From JBBRHQ01 sp963815645 (lineage in GTDB: Bacteria > Actinomycetota > Thermoleophilia > Solirubrobacterales > 70-9): a stretch of 64,000 nucleotides of DNA. Made by a program: the position numbers and the translations under genes. Of this stretch, positions 54,501-64,000 are shown in pieces. Numbering within the stretch: position 1 is the stretch's first letter; each line of letters opens with the position of its first letter. The notes below the pieces were generated by a model. It saw only the letters and a list, made by a program, of their open reading frames with translations, did not search any database and was not told the origin of the DNA. The stretch is from assembly GCA_963815645.1 (NCBI GenBank), contig CAWFHL010000001.1:124001-188000 (forward strand), written 5' to 3'.

Positions 54501-57500
54501 ACCCAGTCGGGCTGGAGGTCGCCCGGCTTGGCGCCGAAGAAGAGGTCATCGGAGCGGATCGGCGCCGAACCGTCGCGCTCGTCCCCGGACCAGGCGGGGT
54601 TGCCTTGGCGCGTGTAGATGACCGAGCGGGCCAGGTCATAGGAGAATGCCGCCGCCTGGCCGCCGTTCGGCCCGACGCTGCGCATGCGTCACCGCCGGGT
54701 TGGGGGTGGCGGTGTTCGCGTCTGAGTAGAGGCTGGCGATCGTCTGCGCGCCGGAGGGCGTGTAGCGATCGGCGCTGCCGTGGAACTGGATCGTCTGGTC
54801 GACGATCCCGGCGCCCGGACCGGTGGTGGTGTCGACCTTCAGATAGGCGTCGGCAAGCGTCCCGGAGGCGTCGTTGAGGCCGAGCAGCCCGGCGAGCTGG
54901 GGGTCGGGGCGCATCGCGATCAGGTTGCCCCCTCCCTGGACCCAGTCGGTCAGGGTGCTCACCTGGCCGGCGCTGAGATCGTTCTCGGCGAGGATGGCGA
55001 CGTCGTAGTCGGCGAGCATCGACGCGTTGACATTGGAGAGGTCGGTGACGTTGAACTCGTTTAAGCCCTCGGCGCGCAGGATCTCCGCGTAGTAGCGGCT
55101 GAACGGGTCGGCCGAGTTGGAGATCACCAGGATCGGGCCGCCGGGCCCTTCGTCGGGCGGCGGCGGCGGCGCGCCGCCGTGGTGAAGGACCAACTCTGAG
55201 TCGGCGGCCAGCGGGTTCCCGGCCTGGTCGGTGACCCCGCCGGCGTCCGCCCTTGATCGTCGCGGTGTAGGTGGTCGAGCTCTGCAGCGGGCTGGTCGGG
55301 CTCGAGCACGACCCGGCGCTTGGCCGCGGAGTAGCTGACCGTGGCCGGGACGAGGGCGTTGCCGGGGCCGCGCAGCTCGACCCGGTTGCCGTCGATCGTG
55401 GTGGGGTCCATCGGCTCGCTGAAGGTGGCCGTCACGTTGGCTGCCGGTGCTGACTGCGCCGGCGCCGTCGGCGGGCGAGTGGGAACTGATCGTCGGCGGC
55501 GTAGTGTCGGGGGCGACGGTGTCGGCGAAGACCACGTCGACCCAGTAGTTGGTGTCGGCGAAGCTGTCAGGGCCGCCACCCGCGAACAGCCCGCCGGAGG
55601 GGCCGTATTTGTAGACGCCGTTCGGGCCCTGCGGGCCGCCCAGGGCGTGCAGCGGAGCGGAGTCGACGCCGGCCGAGGAGAAATAGCCGTTGGTGGCGGC
55701 GTAGTCACCGTTGGGGGCGTGGTAGGAGGCGACGTAGGTGGTGTCGGCGTCGATCGCCACCGGGTTGTCGAAGTCGACCTGCTGCCAGCCGCTGGCGCTC
55801 TCGTTGGTGAAGGTCGCCTCGGCCAGCTGGGTCCCATCCGCCGTCCAGAGGTGGCCGACGTGGGTGCCGGTGTTGCCCGAGGTCTTATAGAAGCGCAGCC
55901 CGGTGATGTAGCCGGGCTCGTCGGAGCGGAACTTGACCCCGAGCTCGACTGCCGAGGGGTCGTTTGCCTCAGGGCCCGAGGCCGAGTCGTCCCAGATCGA
56001 GCAGGGGCAGCTGCGGGGGACGACGCTCACCGAGACCTGGTCTCCGGTGGCCTGAAGGTTGCCGCTGTCATCGACCGCGCGGGCCTTGATCGTCGCCGCC
56101 CCGGTCGCTCCCGGGGTCCAATGATAGGTCCAGGTGTCGCGCCCCTGGGCGGGGTGCCAGGTGTCGCCGTTGTCGGTTGAGACCTCGACTCCCCCGACCT
56201 GTCCCCCGCCGGCGTCGGTCGCGGTTCCGCTGATCGTCACCGGTACGCCGCTCTGCAGCTGATCGCCTCCGCCCGGGGAGCCGATCGTCGCGCTCGGCGC
56301 CTGGGTGTCGGTCGAGGCGCTGGCCGCGACCAGATCCCCCTGCAGGGTCGCGGGCTGGGCGCCCATGTCGGCGAGCAGGTTGACGGTCGCCTGCTGCATG
56401 CGCGGGTCGGGGGTCGAGCTGCCGCGGTCGTGCTCTGCCGTCGAGCCCCCAGGACCACTGCACCGTGCCGGCGCCGAAGACCAGGGCGCCGCTCGGGGCG
56501 CGGTAGAGGGTGAGGTGGTGGGTCGCGGTGCCGGGGGCGTAGTTGGAGCCGTAGTCGGTGCAGCCTCGAGGGCACGTCGACGCGTGGTCGAGGAGAGATC
56601 GATCAGCCCCGGCGGGCGCGGAGCCGTTGTCGAGGTCCTCGTCCCACTCATAACCCAGGGTGTCTGCCGCCAGGGTCGCGGTCTGGCCCGGCGGCAGGTT
56701 GGCGACCGAGGTGTTTCGCCAGAAGCGCAGCTTGCCGTCGGCCGCCGGCACCTCGATCGCCGTGGTGCCCTGCGTTGACGGTGAAGATCGTCCCGCTGAG
56801 AGCGTTCTCGGGGCGCCCGCCGTCGGCCGGGGGACTGAAACGCGGGTCGCGCCAGGTTCCGGTCCACTCCGGGCTCGGGTCGATCTTGGCGTTGGCGTGG
56901 GTCTCCTTGTAGGAGACCAGGGTGCGGTGATCGCGTGCCCGAACCGTCGATGCTGTTCTCCCAGCGGGTCTTCCAGAAGATCTCGTTGCCGCTGAAGAAG
57001 GCGAGGTTGACGCCGGCGGCGCGGGCCGCTTCGACGTTGGCCCGCTGGGCGGCGGACCAGTACTCGTCGTGGCCGACCGAGAGGTAGGCCTTGTGGTCGA
57101 GGATCTCCGCGCCGCGGCGGTCGGCGTCGACGCCGGTGAAGTAGCTGACGTCATAGCCGTTTCGCTCCAGCCAGCGGACCATCGGGTACTCGGCGTTAAA
57201 CGGCGAGTCCTCCGGGGTCGTACCCGCGGGTCGTCAGGGGGCGGTTGTAGGAGACCTTGTAGGCGCGTCCGGGATCAGTCCCCGGCCCGCCGGTGTAGAG
57301 GCTGTTGCCGCCGTAGCGGTTGTAGGCCTGCCAGGTGGTGTCGGAGGTCTGAAACAGCAGGTCGGAGTGACTGCCGTCGTCGCGCACCACGAAGAGGATG
57401 TGGCTGCCGCCCGAGGGGGCGTCGTCGCGAACCAGCTTGGCGAAGTAGATCCCGGAGACCGCGTCGGCGGGAACCGCCCAGGAAGCGGATACGGCCCAGT

Positions 57501-57930
57501 TGCCGCAATCCACCAGCCCGGTGGCGGCATCGTTGAGACAGCCAGGTTGGTTCTGGGGCAGGGAGGCCGAGGGGGTGACGGTGGCGACCCGGCGCGCGCC
57601 GTCGCCGCCGTAGTAGCCCATCCGGTAGATGTCGAGGTGATAGGCGGTCGAGTCGGTATTGATCTTGAACTGGACCGTCTGGCCCTGATCGACGCTGATG
57701 TCGGTGGCGAAGCCCTGGATCGAGGGGTCCCCGGCGGGATCGGCGATGTCCCATTCGCTCTGGGGGTTGCCCGGCTTGGAGTTCTCGCAGACGATCTGGT
57801 TGGCGATCGGCGGGTCGCAGGGTGCCGCGGAGGCGTGGGTCGCGAACAGCCCCGCCAGCGCCCAGCTCAGGGCGATCAGCGCCGGGAGCGCCCCGCGGGT
57901 GAGGCGATGGACCTCGGTCGTCGATCGCAA
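51592..57930 (-). pseudogene. Very large secreted multidomain protein, frame-disrupted
   Basis: Pieces in several frames form one protein of about 2,100 residues. Order: signal peptide (ALPALIALSWALAGLFATHA); an N,N-dimethylformamidase large-subunit-like domain (YHLDIYRMGYYGGDGARRVA, YNRYGGNSLYTGG, MVRWLERNGYDVSYFTGVDA, SVGHDEYWSAAQRANVEAAR); an Ig-like domain; a DUF4082 domain (VGHLWTADGTQLAEATF, YVASYHAPNGDYAATNGYFS); a Big_5-like domain; ADYDVAILAENDLSAGQVST; a polysaccharide-deacetylase-like domain (AVVMTGDDHGNGG, GFEIALHPVTGCADWS); two near-identical cadherin-like repeats; three Big_5-type domains. No cell-wall anchor is seen. The TTG start at 57930 is uncertain. Likely acts outside the cell on a polymer or surface. 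Confidence 0.75.
52843..53393. repeat. Tandem coding repeat, about 286-bp period (cadherin-like domains)
   Basis: Two nearly identical units starting at 52843 and 53129 encode PPTAVNDQKTVDEDS, TIDVLANDTDPDGGPKTITS and DYCNSAGPSDDFTYTLNGGS. The left unit has one additional base near 52940 relative to the right (286 versus an expected 285), exactly where the reading frame breaks. Confidence 0.88.
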
Positions 57931-58126
57931 GCAGGCGACGGGGAGACACAACCAAGCGAACGGTGGGGCACCCCCCCATCTTGCGTTCTTCCAAGCAGGA
58001 TTCCGTGGTGTGCCTCGACCTCTGCCAACCGAGCCTGCCGCGGCGGCGAGTGCGGACCTCAACCTGAGGTTTAGCTCCGCTGCGTCGGTGACCGTGCGGG
58101 GGTGGCGCGACTGAAGGTGCACGTGT

Positions 58127-60175
58127 TCAGCGCTTCGCCGCCACCGCGGACTTGCTGACGGAAACCTCGACACCGTGCACCGAGGTGCTCTCGCCCATGT
58201 CGGCCTTGTAGCCCGGGTTCAGCACATTCACGTTGGCACCAACCAGCTCCCGCCTCGGCCACCGCCCCTTGTGAGAGAGGGCGACTCCACGCTGTACCGT
58301 CTCAGAGACGCTCAGCACGAGCCGCAGCCGCCCCGTTTCGTTCTCGAGCACGACCTCCTCGCCGTCCGTCAGGCCCCGATCCGCCGCGTCAAGAGGATGC
58401 AGGGTGACGGTTGCCTCGTCCAGACGTGCGGTGATCTTCCTGTCGTTCGCAAAGGTGGTGTTCAGCGTCCATGGCGAGGCGGGGGAAAGAAGCCTCAGCC
58501 GGCCATTTTCCGGACGAGCGTCGAAGTGGGGCTGCGGGATCCGGGGAAGGCCGGCGGCCTCCGTTTGGGCGGACGCAAGCTCGATCTTTCCGCTGTGCGT
58601 CGGGAACTCCAGATTCGCGAACTGGATGACGGGCTCGCGCTCGAGATCGGGACCGTGCCCTTGGCCGCCAAAGATTCGAAGTCCTCCTCGAGCCCCGTCT
58701 GGCGGAGCACCGCAGAGATGATCTCGCGGTCACCCTCAAACAGCTCCGGGTCGGTGAAGCCCATGCTCGCCGCCAGCCTCCGGAAGATCTCCTGATTGGG
58801 GAGTGAATCGCCAAGCGGAGGGATCGCCTGGACCTGGGCCGAGAGCGAAAGGGCGAAGTAGGACGCCACCAGGTCGTCGAACTCGAGAAAGCTCGCCGCC
58901 GGCAGCACGAAGTCGGCGAGGTCCGTCGTGTCGGTCTCGAACAGGTCGATCGCCACCGTCAGCAGATCCTCCCGCTCGAGAGCGTGACGCAAGCGTGCCT
59001 GTTGGGGATTGGAGGCCGCGATGTTGATGTTCCAGCAGACGAGCGCCTGGGCACGCTCTCGATTCTCCAATCGGGCCGCGAGGTCCATGTGGCTGACCGA
59101 GCTTGGTGGCCGCGCGACGAAGATGGTCCGCGCAGAGATAAGCCTCGTCGATCCGGCGCTGACCGAGCCCGTTCAGGTAGAGGAAGCCGGTGCCGGGCTT
59201 GCCGATGTTGCCGGTCACGGCGGGCAACATGGCGCAACTGCGCATCGCATTGCCCCCCCGTGCCTGGCGCTGGAAGCCCTGACCAAGCCAAAGGAGCGAC
59301 GGCCCCTCTCCATATGCGTGTGCTGCTTCCTCGATCAGCCCCGCAGTGACGCCGGTCTTCCCCTCTGCCCAATCGGGTGTGCAGGTTGCGACCGTGGCCT
59401 CGAGCTCATCGAATCCGACCGTGTGGTTCTGGACGAAGTCGATGTCCACAAGCCGATCGCGTTGGACGACATGGAGAAGTCCAAACGCCAGCGCCGCATC
59501 GCTACCCGGGTAAGGCTGGAGGTGAAGGTCGGCAATCTCGGCAGTGGGAGTCCGGATGGGGTCGACGACGATGATCCGCGCGCCGCTCTCGGGCAGCCAT
59601 TGCTCGTGGGCGTGCGGAGCCGAGGCCGACGGGTTGGCCCCCCAGACCATGATGCAGTCGGAGTCATCGGCTGAGCGCGGGTCGAACCCGACCATCGAGG
59701 TGCCGTAGGTGTAGTCGAGGGCGACATGGCCCGCGTTGTTGCAGATCGTGTCCGGCTCGACCTCGGTCGCTCCCAACCGGTTGAAGAGGCGAAGGCCGAA
59801 GTGGTACCCGATGACCGAGAAGGTGCCGGTGTAGTGCGCGTTGAGGATTGCCTCGGGTCCCGGGGAAGCCGCGATCCGACTCAGGCGTTCAGCGATTTCC
59901 GCCAGAGCGTCATCCCAGGAGATCGCTTCGAACTCGCCCTTTCCCTTCGCTCCGATCCGACGAAGCGGTGAAGTCAGCCGTATGCCCGGATCAAGAAACG
60001 CCCCGTTGTAGCCGACAGCGCATTTTCGGCAGAGCTTGCCGCGACTGACACGATGATCGGGATCGCCTCGAACCTGAGTTCGACCATTCTCCCGGCTGGT
60101 GACGAGCACCCCGCAGGCGTCGTAGCAGTCGCGGGGACAGGTCGTCCGAATCGCTTCGCGGCTGCCAGCATCCAT
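58127..60175 (-). pseudogene. Molybdopterin oxidoreductase, frame-disrupted
   Basis: Mo/W-bis-MGD enzyme of about 683 codons. The N-terminal [4Fe-4S] site is TTCPRDCYDACGV with the fourth Cys in GKLCRKCAVGYNG. Then AISWDDALAEIAERLSRI, TICNNAGHVALDYTYGTSMV, DSDCIMVWGANPSASAPHAH and IIVVDPIRTPTAEIADLHLQ follow. After a shift, VAIDLFETDTTDLADFVLPA and SFLEF appear, and the MGD-binding C-terminal domain ends TVQRGVALSHKGRWPRREL with GVEVSVSKSAVAAKR. Two or three shifts separate otherwise clean long stretches. No partner subunits or Tat motif; cytoplasmic location is likely. Substrate unknown. Confidence 0.85.
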
Positions 60176-60284
60176 TCAGGGCCCGTCCTGGCTCGTCTTG
60201 AAATCGATCACCCAACCGGGATGGCGTATTTCTCTTTTCGCTGCCGTTTCAGACTCGCAGATCAGACCGCCGCGTGCCAGAAAT

Positions 60285-60890
60285 TCATGAGGAAGTTTGA
60301 GGCCCGCTTGCCGCCTGTGCCGCCCCTACCCCAGGTTCGGGCCGAATGCAGTAGCTGCCCTCCGCGTACCCCTGTGAGCCGATGCCCAGAGCCCAGTTAG
60401 AGCGGGCACGCAGGTTCTCGATCGCCGCCGCGTAGGTCAGTTCGATGATCTGGGCTTCGTCGAAGCGAGCCCGCAGGCGCGCGAACAGATGGTCCGAGAC
60501 CGATACAGGGGTGCTGCTGATCGCCTCCGCGTACTCGAGCACGAGCTTCTCGTCGGCGTCGAACAGCTCCGACTCGCGGAAGGCAGGGATCGCGCGAAGC
60601 TGCTGCTCGCTGATGCCGGCGTCGGATGCGAGCCAGGATCCGTAATCGAGGCACCATTCGCAACCGACGATCGCGCCGGCCTTGAGCTCCATCAGCAATT
60701 TCAGCTTCTCGGGCGCCTCGCTGGCACCTCCGAAGGCCAGCTCAAGGGCTCCGTAGCCGCTCATCAGGCGCAGGTGGTGGCCCAGCACCAAGACCGGCTC
60801 GGGGAGCTTGCCGCCGGCCCGTCGCTTCGCCAACCGCCAGCTAAGGCGCGTGAGCAATCCGGGCCTACGGGGCGGGTCGATCCTGGACAT
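60285..60890 (-). CDS. Carboxymuconolactone decarboxylase family protein
   Basis: Intact 201-residue protein of the CMD/AhpD-like fold: LSWRLAKRRAGGKLPEPVLV, LKLLMELKAGAIVGCEWCLD with Cys77 and Cys80 forming the CxxC site with an adjacent Asp, then LVLEYAEAISSTPVSVSDHL and ARFDEAQIIELTYAAAIENL. The CxxC pattern is typical of peroxidase-type members rather than true 4-carboxymuconolactone decarboxylase. It lies between the Mo enzyme and tRNA-Arg. Confidence 0.92.
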   Translation of the reverse strand: MSRIDPPRRPGLLTRLSWRLAKRRAGGKLPEPVLVLGHHLRLMSGYGALELAFGGASEAPEKLKLLMELKAGAIVGCEWCLDYGSWLASDAGISEQQLRAIPAFRESELFDADEKLVLEYAEAISSTPVSVSDHLFARLRARFDEAQIIELTYAAAIENLRARSNWALGIGSQGYAEGSYCIRPEPGVGAAQAASGPQTSS

Positions 60891-60946
60891 CTCATCCTCC
60901 TTGGCTTCTTGAACTCGATCACCGACGGACCACGCCCAAAACGCAG

Positions 60947-61020
60947 CGCCCCCGGCAGGATTCGAACCTGCGACATCCGGCTTAGAAGGCCGGCGCTCTA
61001 TCCGGCTGAGCTACGGGGGC
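60947..61020 (-). tRNA. tRNA-Arg (TCT)
   Basis: Complete cloverleaf: acceptor GCCCCCG pairs with CGGGGGC, discriminator G; D-arm GCTC...GAGC; anticodon arm CCGGC-CTTCTAA-GCCGG giving anticodon TCT; T-arm GCAGG-TTCGAAT-CCTGC. No encoded CCA. No repeat of its 3' end was seen nearby. Confidence 0.97.
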
Positions 61021-61045
61021 CGTGGGTCACTCTACGACCCCGACG

Positions 61046-63230
61046 CTAGGAATTGCCGGCGCTGCCGAGCTTCTTGCAGCCCGCCAGAGAGAGCTTCCCC
61101 GTCACCTTGTAGACGTAGTCGGGCTGGGGGGTGATGTCGTCCTCGGAGATGATCTCCTTCACGGCGGGGTCGGTCTTGATCCAGGCGCGGATCGGGTAGC
61201 GGTAGGGGGATTCGGGTGAATCCTGGGTGTACTGGCTGATCACCAGGAAGTCGTAATGGCCGGCGTTGATCTGGCGGCGGAAGGCGCGACAGCTCGCCGC
61301 CAGCCGGTACTGGCCGTCCGGGCCCGGGACGGCGATGAAGTTGACCCGGTTGGAGAGGTCGGCGCCGAAGAAGCCGTACTGGCCGAAGAAGATCTCGCCC
61401 GAGCCGGAGATCCCGATTCGGCGGTCACGCTGCTTGCGGGCGAAGTCGTATGCCTTCTGCGGCCCCCCGTCCTGGAGGAAGAGCTTCGAGTTGGTGTAGT
61501 GGTGGTCGAAGTACTGGACCTCCTGGGCGCGGCCGAGGACGATCCCCAAGGCGACCACGCCGGCGATCGTGGCGCCGATCGCAACCCTGCCGATCCTGCC
61601 GTCGCCGCGCAGGTACTCGAGCACCCCCGGCGCCCAGACCAGCGCCAGCGTCAGGAAGACGGTCCCGGCGATGTAGCTCGGGTACCACTTCGGCGTGGTC
61701 AGCACCGTGATCGCGTAGATCAGCGTCAGCAAGAACAGGGTGGTGCGTGCGCGATTCTCCGGCGCCCGCAGCGGCCGGACGATCGGCAGCAGCCCAAGCG
61801 CCAGCGCCAGGCCGGGGATCAGGTAGCGGGTGTTGGTGAAGAAGCCGGTCGGCGATCCCTCCTGGCCGGCGGCGGTGAGCGGAGTGAACACGTAGACGAC
61901 CGCGGTCAGCAGCGCCGCCGCCCCGATCACCCGCAGGATCCTGTTCCTCGACCGGAAAAGCAGGTAGACGGCGGCGGCGAAGGCGATCACCAGGATCAGC
62001 GGGAAGAGCGGGCCGAGGGCGTTGTCGAGCTCGGGGAAGAACCACTTGCGGTAGATCGCCGGCTCGGTCAGGTAGTGGGCGACGCTGAACCGTGGCCGCG
62101 GGTCGAGCGGCATCTGATCGGGTCGCGGTAGGTGCAGCGGCCCCCAGCCGATCTGCGGGAGCGGGTTGCCGCCGGTCTTGATCGCGGCGCGCACATACCA
62201 GTAGCCACCGACCACGAACATCGCCAGACCCATCACCCAGGCTGTGGTCAGCCGCCGGCCTCGACCGCTGAAGATGACCACCCCGGCGGCGATCACGCCG
62301 ACCGGGGCCAGGAAGGTGAGCTTGACCGAGATCGAGAGGCCGGCGGCTATCCCGGCCATGACCAGCGGGCCCTTGTCGAGCAGTGCCGCGTGCGGGTCGG
62401 GCGCCTCCTCCACAGCCCCCGCCTCCGGTGCGCGGCGCTGGTGACCGTTGATCAGGAAGGCGACGAAAACGATCAGGAACGCGAGGCCCATGATGTCGTT
62501 GCGCGCCTCGCCCGGCTGGGTCTCGATCATCACCCCGGAGTCGAGGACGATCGCGGTCGCAACCAGGGTCGCCGGGCCGACCCGGTACGGGCGCCCGATG
62601 CAGTAGGCGGCGAGCAGGGCGATCGCCAGCCAGAACATGTTGATCAGCGGCGAGAGCCAGTCGCTCTTCATCAGGACGATCGCGCTGCCGTGGATCAGCT
62701 CGGAGCTCTGCGGGTAGAACCAGGCGGCGAGACGCAGCGGATCGGTCAGGTAGAGGTGCCAGATCGAGCCCTCCTGGGCGAACCGAGCCGCGAACGGCAT
62801 GTGGTACCAGGTCGTGTCGCCACCGAACATCCCCTGGTCGAGGCTGAGCAGCGACGGGAAGGTCCACTCGGCGACGGTGAAAGAGGCGACGCCGACGGCG
62901 ATCAGCAGGGCAAGCTTCTGCACCTTCGGCGCCTCGACGGCTCGGGTCTCGGCGGGTGCGAGCCGCCGGCCGAGCAGGGCCGCGAGCAAGGCCGAAGGCG
63001 ATGCAGACGACGACGATCCAGCCGAGCCGCAGAATGCTCAGCGTGCCCAACAGCTCCAGCGAGACGATCAGCAGCGCCACGGCGATCGTCGCGTCCGCGA
63101 GCCGGGCCAGCGCGCCTGAGAACTCCGGGACGATCCAGCGGCGCAGCCAGTAGCCGCCGAGCCCGAGCGAGGCGGCTATTCCCACGACCGCGAGGCAGCC
63201 GCCTATGTAGGAGCCCAGGGTCGGCGTCAC
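61046..63230 (-). CDS. Polytopic membrane protein (GT-C glycosyltransferase-like), one frame shift
   Basis: About 728 residues with many hydrophobic helices. The N-terminus MTPTLGSYIGGCLAVVGIAA and LLGTLSILRLGWIVVVCIAF is in one frame to about 62990, and the rest (61046-62989) is in the next, joined by a one-base shift in a GC-rich run. A luminal-type loop after the first helices has FGGDTTWYHMPFAARFAQEG, a DxxxYH pattern like GT-C mannosyl/arabinosyltransferases, and the C-terminal 130 residues (ISGSGEIFFGQYGFFGADLS, YDFLVISQYTQ) form a soluble domain. Probably transfers sugars from a lipid carrier in envelope assembly; substrate unknown. Confidence 0.72.
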
Positions 63231-63307
63231 AGCGGCGGAACTCTAGACGAGGGGGCGCCCCGAACGGCGCCGCCAAGCCTTCCCCGGGAACCGGCGGAGC
63301 GGCGGAG

Positions 63308-63997
63308 CTAGCTCGTCTCGGCGGAGACGCCGGTGGGGATCTGGCAGGCGACGCCGGTGCCGGCGAGCCCGCAGTAGCCGTTGGGGACCTTGTGCAGGTA
63401 CTGCTGGTGGTAGTCCTCGGCGTAATAGAAGGGCCCGGCGGGTTCGATCTCGGTCGTCGCCGGGTCCTTGCCCGCGGCGCTCAGCGCCTCGTCATAGGCG
63501 CGCAGCGCCATCTCGGCGATCGCCTTCTGCTGCTCGTCCACGTAGTAGATGCCGGAGCGGTACTGGGTGCCGACGTCATTGCCCTGGCGCATCCCCTGGG
63601 TGGGATCGTGCTCTTCGAAGAAGGTCTTGAGCAGCTCGCCGTAGGAGATCTTCGAGGGGTCGTAGGCGACCAGGACCGCCTCCGCATGGCCGGTGCGGGC
63701 GGTGCAGACCTCCTCGTAGGTGGGGTTCGGCGTGATCCCGTTCATGTAGCCGACGGCGGTCACATAGACGCCGTCGAGCTCCCAGAACAGCTGCTCGGCG
63801 CCCCAGAAGCAGCCGAGCGCGAAGTAGGCGGTCTCGATCCCGTCCGGGAAGGGGGGCTGCAGCGGCGTGCCTAGGACGGCGTGGCGCTTGGGCACGTCGA
63901 AGGCGGGCTGATCACGCCCCGGCAGGGCGTCCTCGGGATCCGGCATCTGGGTCTTCTGTGGGCTCAGCATCATCATCAGCTTTCCGACTCGGCTCAT
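63308..63997 (-). CDS. msrA: Peptide-methionine (S)-S-oxide reductase MsrA
   Basis: Intact 229-residue enzyme. The catalytic Cys63 is in TAYFALGCFWGAEQLFWELD, followed by VTAVGYMNGITPNPTYEEVC, TGHAEAVLVAYDPSKISYGE and FFEEHDPTQGMRQGNDVGTQ, YRSGIYY, and a resolving Cys near the end in VPNGYCGLAGTGVACQIP. It repairs oxidised methionine with thioredoxin. The ATG at 63997 leaves a longer N-terminal lead than usual; an internal start is possible. The gene ends near the right window edge. Confidence 0.95.
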   Translation of the reverse strand: MSRVGKLMMMLSPQKTQMPDPEDALPGRDQPAFDVPKRHAVLGTPLQPPFPDGIETAYFALGCFWGAEQLFWELDGVYVTAVGYMNGITPNPTYEEVCTARTGHAEAVLVAYDPSKISYGELLKTFFEEHDPTQGMRQGNDVGTQYRSGIYYVDEQQKAIAEMALRAYDEALSAAGKDPATTEIEPAGPFYYAEDYHQQYLHKVPNGYCGLAGTGVACQIPTGVSAETS

Positions 63998-64000
63998 GTC

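Noticed and set aside
52979..54877. Plus-strand open frames opposite the giant secreted protein
   Set aside because: Repetitive VGVG/RRR-type translations are the mirror of the Ig/cadherin-like coding repeats.
60947..61020. tRNA-Arg as a second integration site
   Set aside because: No second copy of its 3' end was noticed in the window and the flanking genes are ordinary.
62132..63874. Plus-strand open frame of 580 codons opposite the membrane protein and MsrA
   Set aside because: Shadow frame of real genes, rich in Arg/Ala/Gly/Asp with no recognisable domain.

Overview
The window is high-GC bacterial DNA. The best guess is a Thermoleophilia/Solirubrobacterales actinobacterium. Pointers are a dozen SnoaL-like genes opening MSQENVE and closing EALEAAGLSE, split gcvPA/gcvPB genes, leaderless-looking promoters and many GTG/TTG starts. 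Placement is inference; no rRNA is present. tRNA-His(GTG) and tRNA-Arg(TCT) are encoded.

1-20.9 kb, catabolic block. A run of minus-strand genes about 15 kb long starts at an ABC importer (ATPase, two permeases, lipoprotein binding protein). It continues through an isochorismatase-like amidase, an enolase-superfamily enzyme, an opine-dehydrogenase-like enzyme, a tautomerase, a VOC protein, a DpaA-like protein, an FAD amine oxidase, an M24 creatinase/prolidase homologue, an SDR, an ACMSD-like amidohydrolase, a hydantoinase and a deaminase-type amidohydrolase. Several stops and starts overlap as ATGA or TTGA. To the right lie an MFS exporter, a formamidase, two alpha/beta hydrolases, a GlcG protein and an IclR regulator. 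A shared TTCC-N7-GGAA site occurs in both divergent promoter regions. The enzyme mix suggests breakdown of a cyclic ureide or N-heterocycle.

21.9-34.5 kb, glycine/serine/pyruvate block. A scrambled glyA/ilvA pseudogene is interrupted by a complete IS3-family element (13-bp terminal repeats, 5-bp target duplication). Next come a broken tatA, a GntR regulator, an AceE-like TPP enzyme, a malic enzyme, a second GntR regulator, and a gcvPB-gcvPA-gcvH-gcvT set whose gcvT lacks its middle.

34.7-46.4 kb, SnoaL arrays and a probable island. SnoaL-like genes are tandem with 3-nt spacing, and many are broken. A 236-bp direct repeat (97% identical) carries the 3' half of tRNA-His and brackets 10.4 kb. 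Inside are a RibD/DHFR-like reductase, an ECF sigma factor with a membrane beta-propeller partner, related exported proteins and more SnoaL genes. No integrase is seen.

46.4-64 kb, mostly ordinary chromosome. It holds an EamA permease, a thioesterase, an MpaB-type oxygenase, Lon protease, a MarR regulator, a roughly 2,100-residue secreted multidomain protein, a molybdopterin oxidoreductase, a carboxymuconolactone decarboxylase-like protein, tRNA-Arg, a large polytopic membrane protein and MsrA.

Reading frames are broken in clusters (1-5.3, 9.7-10.4, 28.2-33.6, 47.8-48.6 and 52.9-57.2 kb), while genes between them are clean. Local consensus errors and real gene decay cannot be separated from the sequence alone. 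Frame-broken genes are listed as pseudogenes with that caveat.
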